Positions 36,604 to 45,217 of a stretch of 64,000 bases of DNA are shown here, one piece after another. The position numbers and the translations under genes are program-made. Below the pieces are notes generated by a model, which saw nothing but the letters and a program-made list of their open reading frames with translations, was not told the origin of the DNA and made no database searches. The stretch lies in NCBI GenBank assembly GCA_003220055.1, contig QHRF01000012.1, positions 1-64,000 of the forward strand, read 5' to 3'. The stretch is from Verrucomicrobiota bacterium (GTDB lineage Bacteria > Verrucomicrobiota > Verrucomicrobiia > Chthoniobacterales > UBA10450). Every line of letters begins with the position of its first letter. Position 1 is the first letter of the stretch.

Positions 36604-37659
36604 TTACTTCCGTTCGGTCACAGCGACGGCAGCTGCAGCGCCATTTCCGCTCGCGCCGTCAGGCCCGGCAACAGGTTCGACCAGGCCAGTCTCGAACTTC
36701 ATACCGAGACTCAGGCCGAGCTGTTGCAGTTTGTCTTTGATCTCGTTCAGCGATTTCTTGCCGAAGTTGCGATACTTGAGCATTTCGCTCTCAGTCTTCT
36801 GCGCGAGCTGACCAACGGTGGTGATGTTGGCGTTGTTCAAGCAGTTGGCCGCGCGGACACTGAGCTCAATTTCGTTCACGCTCATGTTGAGCAGCTTCTT
36901 CAGCTTCATGTTCTCTTCGCTTACACCGGCCGGCGTTTCGTCGAACTCGATCACTTCTTCGTTGAAGTTAACGAAGACGTCGAGGTGATGACGCAGGATC
37001 GCGGAGGCCTGGAGGAGCGCGTCGTCCGGGGTCAATCGGCCGTCGGTCCAAACTTCCAAAATGAGCTTGTCGTAATCGGTGCGCTGACCCACACGTGTGT
37101 TCTCGACCGCGTATTTCACGCGGGTGACCGGTGAGAAAATCGAATCGATTGGAATCAGGCCGATCGGCTGGTCGGCGCGTTTGTTCTCTTCGCCAGTAGC
37201 GAATCCGCGCCCGACCCGGACTTCGAGCTCGGCATCGAATTTGTGTTTCTTGTCGAGTGTGCAAATCACCAGCTTTGGATTGAGCACTTCGTAGCCGGCC
37301 ACTTCCTGAATGTCGCGGGCGGTGACTTCGCCTTCCTTGTTTACGCTGAGTGAGAGTTTTTTCGGCTCGTGATCTTCGGCTTTGAATTTCACTTTCTTAA
37401 GATTGAGCACGATGTCGGTCACGTCCTCAACCACGCCCGGGAGGGTGGCGAACTCGTGTTGCACGCCTGTGATTTTTACAGCGGTAATGGCGGCCCCTTC
37501 GAGCGACGAAAGCAGCACGCGCCGGAGGGAATTTCCAACGGTGTGCCCATAACCGGCCTCAAATGGCTCGGCGGTAAACTTGGCGTAAGTGTCTGTGGCT
37601 GTGCTCTCGTCCTTACTGAGAGTCTTCGGCATTTCAAAACGACCGTAACGAACTGGCAT
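36604..37659 (-). CDS. rpoA: DNA-directed RNA polymerase subunit alpha
   Basis: Scaffold subunit of RNA polymerase. 351 residues: N-terminal dimerisation domain with EPFEAGYGHTVGNSLRRVLLSSLEGAAITAVKI near 33-65 and LNLKKVKF. The C-terminal DNA-binding domain has the helix-hairpin-helix text ELSVRAANCLNNANITTVGQLAQKTESEMLKYRNFGKKSLNEIK. A short low-complexity tail (GASGNGAAAAVAVTERK) follows. Start is the Met of MPVRYGRFEMPK. Upstream there is no rpsD, rpsK or rpsM; a 300-base gap and a plus-strand glycosyltransferase remnant lie there instead, so rpoA-rplQ is split from the rest of the alpha operon. Confidence 0.98.
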   Translation of the reverse strand: MPVRYGRFEMPKTLSKDESTATDTYAKFTAEPFEAGYGHTVGNSLRRVLLSSLEGAAITAVKITGVQHEFATLPGVVEDVTDIVLNLKKVKFKAEDHEPKKLSLSVNKEGEVTARDIQEVAGYEVLNPKLVICTLDKKHKFDAELEVRVGRGFATGEENKRADQPIGLIPIDSIFSPVTRVKYAVENTRVGQRTDYDKLILEVWTDGRLTPDDALLQASAILRHHLDVFVNFNEEVIEFDETPAGVSEENMKLKKLLNMSVNEIELSVRAANCLNNANITTVGQLAQKTESEMLKYRNFGKKSLNEIKDKLQQLGLSLGMKFETGLVEPVAGPDGASGNGAAAAVAVTERK

Positions 37660-37962
37660 GGTGAGAATTAAGAAGTGGGAATTATGAATTAAGAAATGGC
37701 TGTAACGACATTTCGTCCTTCTTTAATTCTGACTTCTTCCTTTCGGATTGCCGGGTTTCCCCTGGCGAGTGCGGTTTCACGTCCAGCGACGGAGACCCAG
37801 GGACCAACGGCGTGTTTCAAAAACTCGCTGCGAAGCATGGAATAAAGAGCATCCCGGCGCTTTTGCAAGTGGTGCTGAAATTCTGCGCTCCTCGCTGCCT
37901 GGTGCGCGCTCCATTGTCTCGCGTAACACTCTTGCTACAATGGCCGTTTGCCATGTCCCAAC
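37660..37962. other. Gene-free region upstream of rpoA with AATTAAGAA repeats
   Basis: About 300 bases between rpoA and the glycosyltransferase remnant. The rpoA-proximal part (37664-37741) has two direct copies of GAATTAAGAARTGG and an inverted TTCTTTAATTC, forming a possible stem around a short loop. The rest (37742-37962) shows no convincing coding frame, tRNA-like fold or known motif; the open frame at 37748 lacks protein character. Promoters for rpoA-rplQ must lie here if they are a separate unit. Confidence 0.5.
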
Positions 37963-38756
37963 ATGTCTAAAGCCCGCGTTGAAAGAAATATCTACCGAGG
38001 TCCTGCTAAGCCTGAGTTGGGCGGAGTCTCTCTCGTTTTCCCAGTTCGCAACGAGTCATTCATGATTGAAATGACTTTGCGAAACTACTCCTCGGAATTG
38101 CAGTCGCGGATCGCCGATTTTGAACTGATCGTGGCCGAAGACGGCAGCACCGATGACACGAAGAGCGTCTGGAGCGGCTAGAAAAGGAGTTGTCGATTCG
38201 TCTTTTTACCAGCGATGAACTAAAGGGTTATCAAAAGGCGCTGATCGATGCGGTTTCCCTCGCGGAAAAGGAGTGGGTTTTTATTGTCGATTCGGACTAT
38301 CAATTCGCGGCGATCGATTTTTGGAGGCTCGAACCCCTGCGCGATCGTTACGACGTAATCCTCGGAATGAAAGCGCCGCGAAATGACCCTTGGTATCGAG
38401 TCTGGCTTTCCTGGGGCTATAACTTTCTTCTTCGGTTCTTCTTCGGAGTGCCTTATCACGACATGGATACCGGCTTCCGTCTTATTCGCCGGAAAGCGCT
38501 TCACGAGCTAATGCCAGAGGTCCGCCACATGACCACGTTTACCGCTGAGTTTGTGGTGCGCGCTCATTATGCCGGCTATAAGATCGTCGAAGTTCCCGTT
38601 CCTCATTACGAACGCAAGATAGGAGCTACCACCATTTACTTCATTTCGAGTTTATTTGGAATCTGCCTGCGGCAATTCCTCGGCGTGCTGAACATGAAGC
38701 GTGAGTTTGTTCAGCGCGGCCTGAAAGAGCCTGGTGCCAATGTTGGGACTCCTTGA
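37963..38756 (+). pseudogene. GT2-family glycosyltransferase (dolichol-P-mannose synthase-like), split by a one-base frameshift
   Basis: The first frame gives VSLVFPVRNESFMIEMTLRNY and LIVAEDGSTDDTKSV, the GT-A nucleotide-sugar region, then hits a stop at 38181. A second frame continues LERLEKELSIRLFTSDELKGYQKALIDAV, FIVDSDYQF, GMKAPRNDPWYRV and HDMDTGFRLIRRKAL to 38756. Adding one C (GTC-CTG) near 38169 restores a single chain of about 264 residues with the DGSTD and DSD metal-binding motifs. Family members transfer sugar to lipid carriers. It may be true decay or a sequence error. The adjacent membrane glycosyltransferase is broken as well. Confidence 0.85.
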
Positions 38757-38823
38757 TCGTTTGCGCGAAGCCTTGACCTAAATCCGCTCGGAATTTCCGG
38801 CCTGAGAGGTTACCTCTGTTTCA

Positions 38824-40087
38824 ATGAGCGGATCGGACGTGAAGACCTTTGGCTGGCCTGGCGTTGGATTCTTGCTGCTCATCAACCTGATCGCGGCGAG
38901 TCTCTTTTTCTCACCCGGTATGGGCGATGTCGGAACCTGGGGGACGTGGATACGCGAAATGTCGGCGTTCGGATTAGTGGGCGGCTTCGTTCACAGCGGA
39001 ACGGATTATCCGCCGCTGGCGTTAATCATACTCGCCACGGTTTCGCGATCCGCCGATGTCTTTGGAACCACAGTGTTTCTAAGTCTGAAGTGTTCGCTGC
39101 TTATCTTTCTGACCGCGACTGCCGCTACTTTCTACTGGTTTTCGCGTAACCTCATCTTAACTGCGGTGCTGGAATTCAGCCTGATCTTGAACAGCGTCGC
39201 GCTCGGCTACCTGGATATTTATTTCGCGCCCTTTCTTATCGCGACGTTTTTTCTGCCTTCAGCGAGGACATTTTAAGATGGGAGTTCTGATGCTTGCCAT
39301 TAGTTGCTCCATCAAATGGCAACCGTTGCTGATCGCACCTTTTATCTGCATCTACGTGATTAGCGCCGCGGGCGAAGGTTTATCCGGGCGTGACAAAGCC
39401 TATAAGCGGGCCGTGCCGTTCATGATTGCTGTGCTTCTGGTTGTTCTCCCGATGGTCATGATGTTTGGCGCGGGGGCAATTATCAATTCGCTTCAACGCG
39501 CAATGACTCGGCATAATTTCATTTCGGGTTACGCCTTGAATTTTGGCTGGCTGCATGCGTGGGCGCTCCATCTCTGGGCACCTGAGAAGTATGGAAGCCT
39601 TCAAAATGGAGAGATTGACTTGATCCAGTCACGCGACGCACTGCTGCTGCTGCCCGAAAAAGTCCTGTTTTATCTTAGTTATGGAGCGATTCTCATTGCT
39701 TTTGCGCTACAGAAGAAAACGTTCAAACAGTTGATCGTTTATTCGATGCTGGGATACCTGGCTTACTTCCTTTTCAATACGGGCGTGCATGAAAACCATT
39801 TGTTTCCGATCGCATGCCTCGCGTGGATCCTGGTCTTCATTGATTCAAGTCAACTCGTCCGTGCCATCAACTTAAGCATTGCGGCAAACATCAACCTGTT
39901 CCTTTTCTTTGGCGTCTTCGGCCAGCGCGTAAACCCGGTCATCGCCGGACTCGATATCACGCTTTTGTTTGCGCTCGCCAATCTGTGCCTGTTCGGCGGC
40001 TTTCTGTTGCACACTTTCAAAGTCGACAACGTCCGACTCAAGTTCTGGCAATCGCGGAAGCCTCAGCCATCAGACGCAGCGAGCTGA
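38824..40087 (+). pseudogene. Polytopic GT-C-like membrane glycosyltransferase, split by a one-base frameshift
   Basis: Two ORFs (38824-39276 and 39278-40087) make one multi-helix protein of about 420 residues. The first part has GDVGTWGTWIREMSAFG and the loop SGTDYPPLALIIL, typical of GT-C/GT87-like enzymes that use lipid-linked sugars. The second resumes LQRGHFKMGVLMLAISCSIKWQPLLIAPFI with further helices and a GVHENHLFPIA loop. Removing one T from the six-T run near 39248 joins them (ATFFCLQRGHFK). Same direction as the preceding GT2 remnant, 67 bases apart; together they look like a two-gene lipid-linked glycosylation unit. Exact family is uncertain. Confidence 0.78.
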
Positions 40088-40102
40088 ACTCGCGGTCGCG
40101 CT

Positions 40103-40540
40103 TTAGCTCTCGACGATTTCGTCCGGCAGTTCGTGCGAAGATGTCGATCTTTTCGGGAAATGCGAAGCGAGCGCTTTACCCGTTTCCTCGATCGCTTCGA
40201 CCAATGCCTGACTGAATTTTTCGTTTCGGAAATGCTCGCGCATTTTGTCAACGAGCCGCTGCCAAAGGTGCTCGCCGCATTTTTCGTGAATCGCTTTATC
40301 GCCGACGACGGCGAACTTGTGGGCGCGGGGCGCCACGAAAATGAGCACGGCATTGCGTTCCGGTGTTTTGTCCATGCCGAGCCGGTGAAATTTTTTCTGT
40401 GCAGTGATGAGCGGATCGACATCCAACGTGCCGCGCTGAATGTAAACGCGGATTTCGCCAGACGTGTTTGATTCCGCGTCACGAATCGCCTGCACGATCT
40501 GGTCGTGTTCGAGTTTGCTTAGAAATTCTTTGGTGCGCAT
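40103..40540 (-). CDS. TPM-domain protein (second copy), soluble
   Basis: 145 residues from MRTKEFLSKLEHDQIVQAIRDAE; the longer ORF start overlaps the upstream gene out of frame. The TPM fold shows SNTSGEIRVYIQRG, KKFHRLGMDKTPERNAVLIFVAPRAHKFAVVGDKAIHEKCGEHLW and the final helix HFRNEKFSQALVEAIEETGKAL. There is no signal peptide or membrane helix, unlike the gene before it. TPM proteins are linked to membrane-protein repair or phosphatase-like roles. Third gene of a lemA-TPM-TPM operon, 4 bases after the previous stop. An AAGATCGACATC word lies near its 3' end (codons RST). Confidence 0.87.
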   Translation of the reverse strand: MRTKEFLSKLEHDQIVQAIRDAESNTSGEIRVYIQRGTLDVDPLITAQKKFHRLGMDKTPERNAVLIFVAPRAHKFAVVGDKAIHEKCGEHLWQRLVDKMREHFRNEKFSQALVEAIEETGKALASHFPKRSTSSHELPDEIVES

Positions 40541-40544
40541 CGCT

Positions 40545-41357
40545 TTACCAGCTGGAACCGGCGCCGCCCCCACCGAAACTGCCACCGCCGCCACTGAATC
40601 CGCTGAATCCCCCGCCGCCACCCGAAGACCATCCGCCTCCTCCACCGCCCATCGGCAGGAAGATGGGACCGCTTCGGCGCGAGGAGTAGCCGTAACCGCC
40701 GAGTCGTCGCATCATTCTCGAAATGATCATCAAGACCGCGACAAAGATGATGAAGAACAAAAAACTTGGTGCTGGGGCGTTGCGGTGTCGCTCCGCCACA
40801 GTTTTCCCCGATCCCTTGTATTCGCCGCGAATCGCTTTGAAGATCGAATCGATCCCTTCGGCCAAACCACCTTCGTAATCGTTGTTCCGAAAATGCGGTT
40901 TGATCCGGTATTCCGTGACGTCGAACGCAGTTAGGTCCGGAAGGGCGCCCTCCAATCCATAGCCGACTTGAATAAACATTTTCCGGTCTTGTGTGAAAAC
41001 GAATAACACAACGCCGTTACGCTCTCCTTTTTGCCCAACACCCCACGCTTGGGCGACCCGCTGGGTGTAATCGGCAATCTCCGAGTCGCTTTGCATTTTG
41101 GGGAACACCGCGACCACGACTTGGTTTGAGGTCTCGCGCTCGAATTGGGCGAGCTGTTCGTTGAAACGATGCGCGGCTTCTTTTGGAACGACGCCGGCGT
41201 AATCGTTGAAGTAAGCCGCTGGTTTCGGCGGAATGACTTCCGCGGCATAGCTCGACATCGCCGCCAAAAAGAAAAGTAATACGGCGGCTACTCGGCGGAT
41301 CGAGCAGTCCCTCGCTCGATGCCAGAAGTAATGCGCCTTCGGCGCCGTATCTAACAT
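40545..41357 (-). CDS. TPM-domain membrane protein (YgcG-like)
   Basis: 270 residues from MLDTAPKAHYFWHRARD; the first 47 codons of the ORF overlap lemA's end out of frame. Signal segment VAAVLLFFLAAMSSYAAE, then the TPM domain (YFNDYAGVVPKEAAHRFNEQLAQFERETSNQVVVAVFPKM, AWGVGQKGERNGVVLFVFTQDRKMFIQVGYGLEGALPD). A membrane helix (FLFFIIFVAVLMIISRM) follows, then a Gly/Ser-rich C-terminus (SGGGGGFSGFSGGGG...) ending GSSW. Domain order matches the bacterial TPM/YgcG family. It lies 25 bases after lemA in the same operon. Confidence 0.92.
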   Translation of the reverse strand: MLDTAPKAHYFWHRARDCSIRRVAAVLLFFLAAMSSYAAEVIPPKPAAYFNDYAGVVPKEAAHRFNEQLAQFERETSNQVVVAVFPKMQSDSEIADYTQRVAQAWGVGQKGERNGVVLFVFTQDRKMFIQVGYGLEGALPDLTAFDVTEYRIKPHFRNNDYEGGLAEGIDSIFKAIRGEYKGSGKTVAERHRNAPAPSFLFFIIFVAVLMIISRMMRRLGGYGYSSRRSGPIFLPMGGGGGGWSSGGGGGFSGFSGGGGSFGGGGAGSSW

Positions 41358-41382
41358 CGTCCGACGGAGCGGCCGATCCACC

Positions 41383-42036
41383 TTACGGAGTCGCGGCCGC
41401 AGTCGCCGCCGGTGCGGGCGAGCCGAAATTGAAATTGACGGTTGGCGCCTTTTCCGCGCCTGGTTGGGCGGCAAAGAATGGACGCGGAGAAAAGCCAAAC
41501 ATTCCGGCGATCATGTTGGTCGGAAAGCGGCGCACGGCGGTATTGAAGTCTTGCACCGCGCCGTTGAAATTATTTCTTTCGACCGAGATCCGGTTTTCCG
41601 TGCCTTCAAGTTGCGCTTGGAGTCCGAGAAAATTCTGGTTCGACTTCAACTCAGGATAACGTTCAACCACTACGAGCAAGCGGGAGAGCGCGTTGCTTAA
41701 CTGGCCTTGGGCCGCTTGAAATTGCTCGAGCTGCGCCGCATCGGTCGGCGCTTTGTTTGGGTCGAGTTGAACGCGCCCGACGCTCGCCCGCGCGTTGGTT
41801 ACTTCGACAATTGTCGATTTCTCGAAGTTGGCCGCGCCTTGCACAGTGTTCACGAGATTCGGAATTAAGTCAGCGCGGCGTTGATAAACCGTCTGCACGT
41901 CCCCCCATTTTTTATTCACAGTCTGATCGAGTGTGACGAGCCGGTTATAGGTGCCCCAGAAAAACAGCCCAATGACGAAAACGATAAAGAGGATGATGAC
42001 AACCAATCCACCGCAACCGATCGCGAATTTATTCAT
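41383..42036 (-). CDS. lemA: LemA family protein
   Basis: 217 residues. N-terminal membrane helix (GLVVIILFIVFVIGLFFWG, about 10-28), then the LemA coiled-coil domain with the hallmark TLDQTVNKKWGDVQTVYQRRADLIPNLVNTVQGAANFE. LLVVVERYPELKSNQNFLGLQAQLEGTENRI and VRRFPTNMIAGMFGFSPRPFF follow. A short Ala/Pro-rich tail (SPAPAATAAATP) ends it. LemA is usually encoded with TPM-domain proteins, exactly as here. Cellular role is poorly known; it lies at the cytoplasmic membrane. Confidence 0.96.
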   Translation of the reverse strand: MNKFAIGCGGLVVIILFIVFVIGLFFWGTYNRLVTLDQTVNKKWGDVQTVYQRRADLIPNLVNTVQGAANFEKSTIVEVTNARASVGRVQLDPNKAPTDAAQLEQFQAAQGQLSNALSRLLVVVERYPELKSNQNFLGLQAQLEGTENRISVERNNFNGAVQDFNTAVRRFPTNMIAGMFGFSPRPFFAAQPGAEKAPTVNFNFGSPAPAATAAATP

Positions 42037-42095
42037 AAGAACGACAATGTAAGTGCCAGCAATCGTTCAGGAAAGCGGTGGCTAAGTCAAACCCG

Positions 42096-43121
42096 CTACC
42101 GCCCGAGGACGAGCCGCAGAAAATAGGCGTCGGAGAACTTCGCGCTCATTCCCTGCCGGACGATGAGCGCGTTCAACGATGGGATGATATATAAGCGCTC
42201 ATAGTTTGAGCCAAGCCCGACGACTATGTCTGCCGGCGCCGCCCGGCAAAGGCAGACGCCAATCCAATGTGCCCGCTGCCATTTGAGGTCGAGTTCCTTC
42301 TCGATGTCGATTTCGCGCGCGTTCGGAGCTTGTCGATTCAACCAGAAGGTCAGGCCATACGAAGGGTTCACGTCGGATCCGACGAATGCCTGACCGAGCA
42401 AGTTCGCGGGAACAAGTTGTTTTCCATGATAATTGCCGTGTCCAAGCAGTAACTCTCCCAACCGAGCCCATTCGCGCGCGCTCAATTCAAACCCGCTCGC
42501 CGGCAACGGATTGCCGCGGCCGTCTTTTTTGAATTCGAGACTCGTCAGGCCAAGCGGCGACAGAACATTCTCTTCCAAATAGGAAATGGTCGACCGTCCG
42601 TTCAGTTTTCGCCGCAACAGCTCCGCGAAAATTTGAAGATGGCTCGGGCCGTAGGCGAACGCCGATCCCGGAGCAGCAACCAGCGGCAATTGAATTGCCG
42701 CGGCATTTCGGTCACGAATCGATTCACTATGAAGATGCGGTGCCGGTTCGATTCCATCGGTCTGATTTAACAACTGGCGAATCGTGATCTGCGATCTGCG
42801 CGGGTCGGCTTTCCATTCCGTGATGGTGTCGGCGACTCGGTCGTCCAGTTTGATCAAACCATCCCGCACAGCGCAAAGCGCGGCGATCCCCCAAAAGCTT
42901 TTCGTGCCGCTGAAAATCTTACAGCGCGAGTCCGCCGATCCCCCATTGGCGTAGTGCTCGAAAACAGTGCGCCCGTTTTGCATCACGAGTATGGAAAAGC
43001 CGCGTTTGCTCTCGGAGTAGCTGGCGGCGCGCGCGCAGTTCCCCGGCTGGATGTCAGCGAAAGACGATATCGATGTTGCGAGCGACGCCAGGATCGACAA
43101 CGCGACAAAGCGCGCCGTCAT
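42096..43121 (-). CDS. Exported serine hydrolase, beta-lactamase class C/penicillin-binding fold
   Basis: 341 residues with a signal peptide (ARFVALSILASLATSISSFA). SxxK nucleophile motif FSGTKSFWG near 91, YxS/N-type motif in FAYGPSHLQIF near 175, and family text LLNQTDGIEPAPHL. The third box (KTG/HxG) is not obvious. The ending (VVGLGSNYERLYIIPSLNALIVRQG) is typical of non-lactamase esterase/peptidase relatives. Probably a cell-wall peptidase or esterase rather than a resistance enzyme. Its start overlaps the scpB stop by 4 bases, so they are cotranscribed. Confidence 0.85.
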   Translation of the reverse strand: MTARFVALSILASLATSISSFADIQPGNCARAASYSESKRGFSILVMQNGRTVFEHYANGGSADSRCKIFSGTKSFWGIAALCAVRDGLIKLDDRVADTITEWKADPRRSQITIRQLLNQTDGIEPAPHLHSESIRDRNAAAIQLPLVAAPGSAFAYGPSHLQIFAELLRRKLNGRSTISYLEENVLSPLGLTSLEFKKDGRGNPLPASGFELSAREWARLGELLLGHGNYHGKQLVPANLLGQAFVGSDVNPSYGLTFWLNRQAPNAREIDIEKELDLKWQRAHWIGVCLCRAAPADIVVGLGSNYERLYIIPSLNALIVRQGMSAKFSDAYFLRLVLGR

Positions 43122-43759
43122 TCCGATGCTGGAGTTGGTGTCGCAGTCGTCGTGCCGCGGTCCTCGGTGGCAACTACAGGGGGACGCGCGCTTACCGGCA
43201 GTTGCCGGGTGCGCAATTCTTCAACGTTTGGCAGCTCGTCGAGATTGCGCAGACCGAAATGATCGAGGAAAAAGTCCGTTGTCTCGTAAAGCAACGGACG
43301 CCCCGGAATTTCGGCACGCCCGGAAATTTTGACGAGTCCGCGCTCCATCAAGGTTTGCAAAACGCCGTCGATCGTGACGCCGCGGACCGCTTCGACATCG
43401 GCGCGCGTGATCGGCTGACGGTAAGCAATGATGGCGAGGGTTTCGAGCGCGGGCGAGCTTAAGCGCGCCGGCTTCGGCGCCGGGAAAAGTCCGCGGACCC
43501 ATTGGGCGTACTTTGGATCGCTCGCCAGCTGCCAGCCGTCGGCTTTTTCGACAAGCTGAAACGCGCGCTCATGTTGAACGTATTCGATTTTTAATTGCTC
43601 AATCGCGGCAGCGACTTCCGCCGGTCGAACATTTGCGAATTCGTTAGGCGACAATTCGTCTTCCGCGCCGGCGTTGCGGAGAGCATCGACAATCTCTTTG
43701 GTCGAGACGGGCTTCTGCGCGCTAAAGAGCAACGCTTCGATGACGCGAGTAAGGTTCAT
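43118..43759 (-). CDS. scpB: Segregation and condensation protein B
   Basis: Partner of SMC-ScpA in chromosome condensation. 213 residues with two winged-helix domains: MNLTRVIEALLFSAQKPVSTKEI at the start and LSSPALETLAIIAYRQPITRADVEAVRGVTIDGVLQTLMERGLVKISGRAEIPGRPLLYETTDFFLDHFGL in the second, the signature ScpB stretch. An unstructured Thr/Pro tail (ATEDRGTTTATPTPASE) ends it. No scpA is adjacent. It lies 5 bases after glmM's stop, so glmM-scpB-hydrolase appear to be one minus-strand operon. Confidence 0.95.
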   Translation of the reverse strand: MNLTRVIEALLFSAQKPVSTKEIVDALRNAGAEDELSPNEFANVRPAEVAAAIEQLKIEYVQHERAFQLVEKADGWQLASDPKYAQWVRGLFPAPKPARLSSPALETLAIIAYRQPITRADVEAVRGVTIDGVLQTLMERGLVKISGRAEIPGRPLLYETTDFFLDHFGLRNLDELPNVEELRTRQLPVSARPPVVATEDRGTTTATPTPASE

Positions 43760-43764
43760 TGCTT

Positions 43765-45150
43765 CTAATTTGTGCCGATCGCGCTTTGGATTGCGTCGGC
43801 GATGCGATTGGCGTGTTTGTCAATCTTGTCGAATTCGCGGCCTTCGATCAAAAGGCGAATTTTCGATTCGGTACCGGAGTAGCGCAGAAGAATGCGACCT
43901 TTGCCGGCGAGCTCACGTTCTACTTCCTCGCGCAATTTAACGACTTCGCGCAGTTCCTCGATCGGCGGTTTCGATTTGACCACAAGGTTGCGCTGCGCCT
44001 GGGGATATTTTTTGAGACACTTTTTCAATTTGCTTAGCGGCTGACCCGTTGTGTGCATGATCCGCAAAATCTGAAGTGCACTGATGATGCCGTCGCCGGT
44101 GGTTGTGAAATCGCGGAAGATAATGTGGCCGCTTTGTTCGCCGCCGAGGTTGAGATTTCGAGAAACCATTTCTTCAATCACGTAACGATCGCCCACTTTG
44201 GTGCGAATCACTTTGCCGCCGTTGGCCGCGAGCGTTTCGTCCAGGCCAAAGTTACTCATCACGGTCGCGACCAGCGTGTTATCGCGAAGCTGATTCGATT
44301 TCAAAAGATCGAGCGCGGCGATGGCCAGAATTTCGTCACCATCAACGATCTCGCCGTTTTCATCGCAAAGCAGAACCCGGTCGGCGTCGCCATCGTGAGT
44401 GATACCGACATCGGCGTCGGTCAATTTTACGATGCGCTGAATTTCGTCCGGATGGGTACTGCCGCATCCGTCGTTGATATTCATTCCGTTCGGCTCGTTG
44501 TGTGCGACCGCGACGTCGGCCCCGAGCTCGCGCAAAATGCACGGCGTCGATTTGTAAGCGGCGCCATTCGCAACATCGATGGCGATGCGTAATTCTTCGA
44601 GCGACATTTTTCGCGGGAAACTCGCCTTCGCGAATTCGACGTAGCGGCCAAGGGCGTCGTCGATGCGCGCGGCGCGTCCGATTTTACCAGCCGTCGGCCG
44701 GATATTGTCGATCTTGCCGCTGAAAACCAAGTCCTCGATTTGTGCTTCGACTTGATCGTCGAGTTTGTAGCCATCGTGCCGGAAAAATTTGATGCCGTTG
44801 TCTTCGTAAGGATTGTGAGAAGCGGAAAGAACAATGCCGGCATCGGCCCGAAGCGAGCGGGTGATATAAGCCACGCCCGGCGTTGGCAGCGGACCGATGA
44901 CGAGAACATCGACTCCAAGCGAAGTGATTCCCGCGACGAGCGCGTTCTCAAGCATGTAGCCGGAGAGACGAGTGTCTTTGCCGAGCACGATCTTCGGACG
45001 CGCGCCTTCCGGGAGTGTGCGTGGATTTAATTGGGTGAAAACATGCGCGGCCGCGCGGCCAAGTTTCAGCGCGGTCTCGGCCGTGACGGGTTCGACATTA
45101 GCGACACCGCGCACGCCGTCGGTGCCGAAAATCTTTGTCGCCTGTTTCAT
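43765..45150 (-). CDS. glmM: Phosphoglucosamine mutase
   Basis: Converts glucosamine-6-phosphate to glucosamine-1-phosphate for peptidoglycan and LPS precursors. 461 residues from MKQATKIFGTDGVRG; the 31 upstream codons of the ORF are not family-like. The active-site serine is in SASHNPYEDNGIKFF near 105, metal-binding DGDADR in THDGDADRVLLCDENG near 252, and substrate loops GEQSGHIIFRDF and the phosphate-binding RYSGTESKIRLLIEG near 430. Length is standard. It contains one AAGATCGACA word (codons KIDN). Confidence 0.97.
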   Translation of the reverse strand: MKQATKIFGTDGVRGVANVEPVTAETALKLGRAAAHVFTQLNPRTLPEGARPKIVLGKDTRLSGYMLENALVAGITSLGVDVLVIGPLPTPGVAYITRSLRADAGIVLSASHNPYEDNGIKFFRHDGYKLDDQVEAQIEDLVFSGKIDNIRPTAGKIGRAARIDDALGRYVEFAKASFPRKMSLEELRIAIDVANGAAYKSTPCILRELGADVAVAHNEPNGMNINDGCGSTHPDEIQRIVKLTDADVGITHDGDADRVLLCDENGEIVDGDEILAIAALDLLKSNQLRDNTLVATVMSNFGLDETLAANGGKVIRTKVGDRYVIEEMVSRNLNLGGEQSGHIIFRDFTTTGDGIISALQILRIMHTTGQPLSKLKKCLKKYPQAQRNLVVKSKPPIEELREVVKLREEVERELAGKGRILLRYSGTESKIRLLIEGREFDKIDKHANRIADAIQSAIGTN

Positions 45151-45217
45151 TGCCTTACTGAAACGCTCCGATGCCGGTTCGTAAACGGGAAAGTGGAGCG
45201 AGCAGTCTTTATCGTCC

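Noticed and set aside
37748-38065. Forward ORF upstream of the GT2 remnant
   Set aside because: Its Arg-rich translation has no domain and overlaps the GT2 start in another frame.
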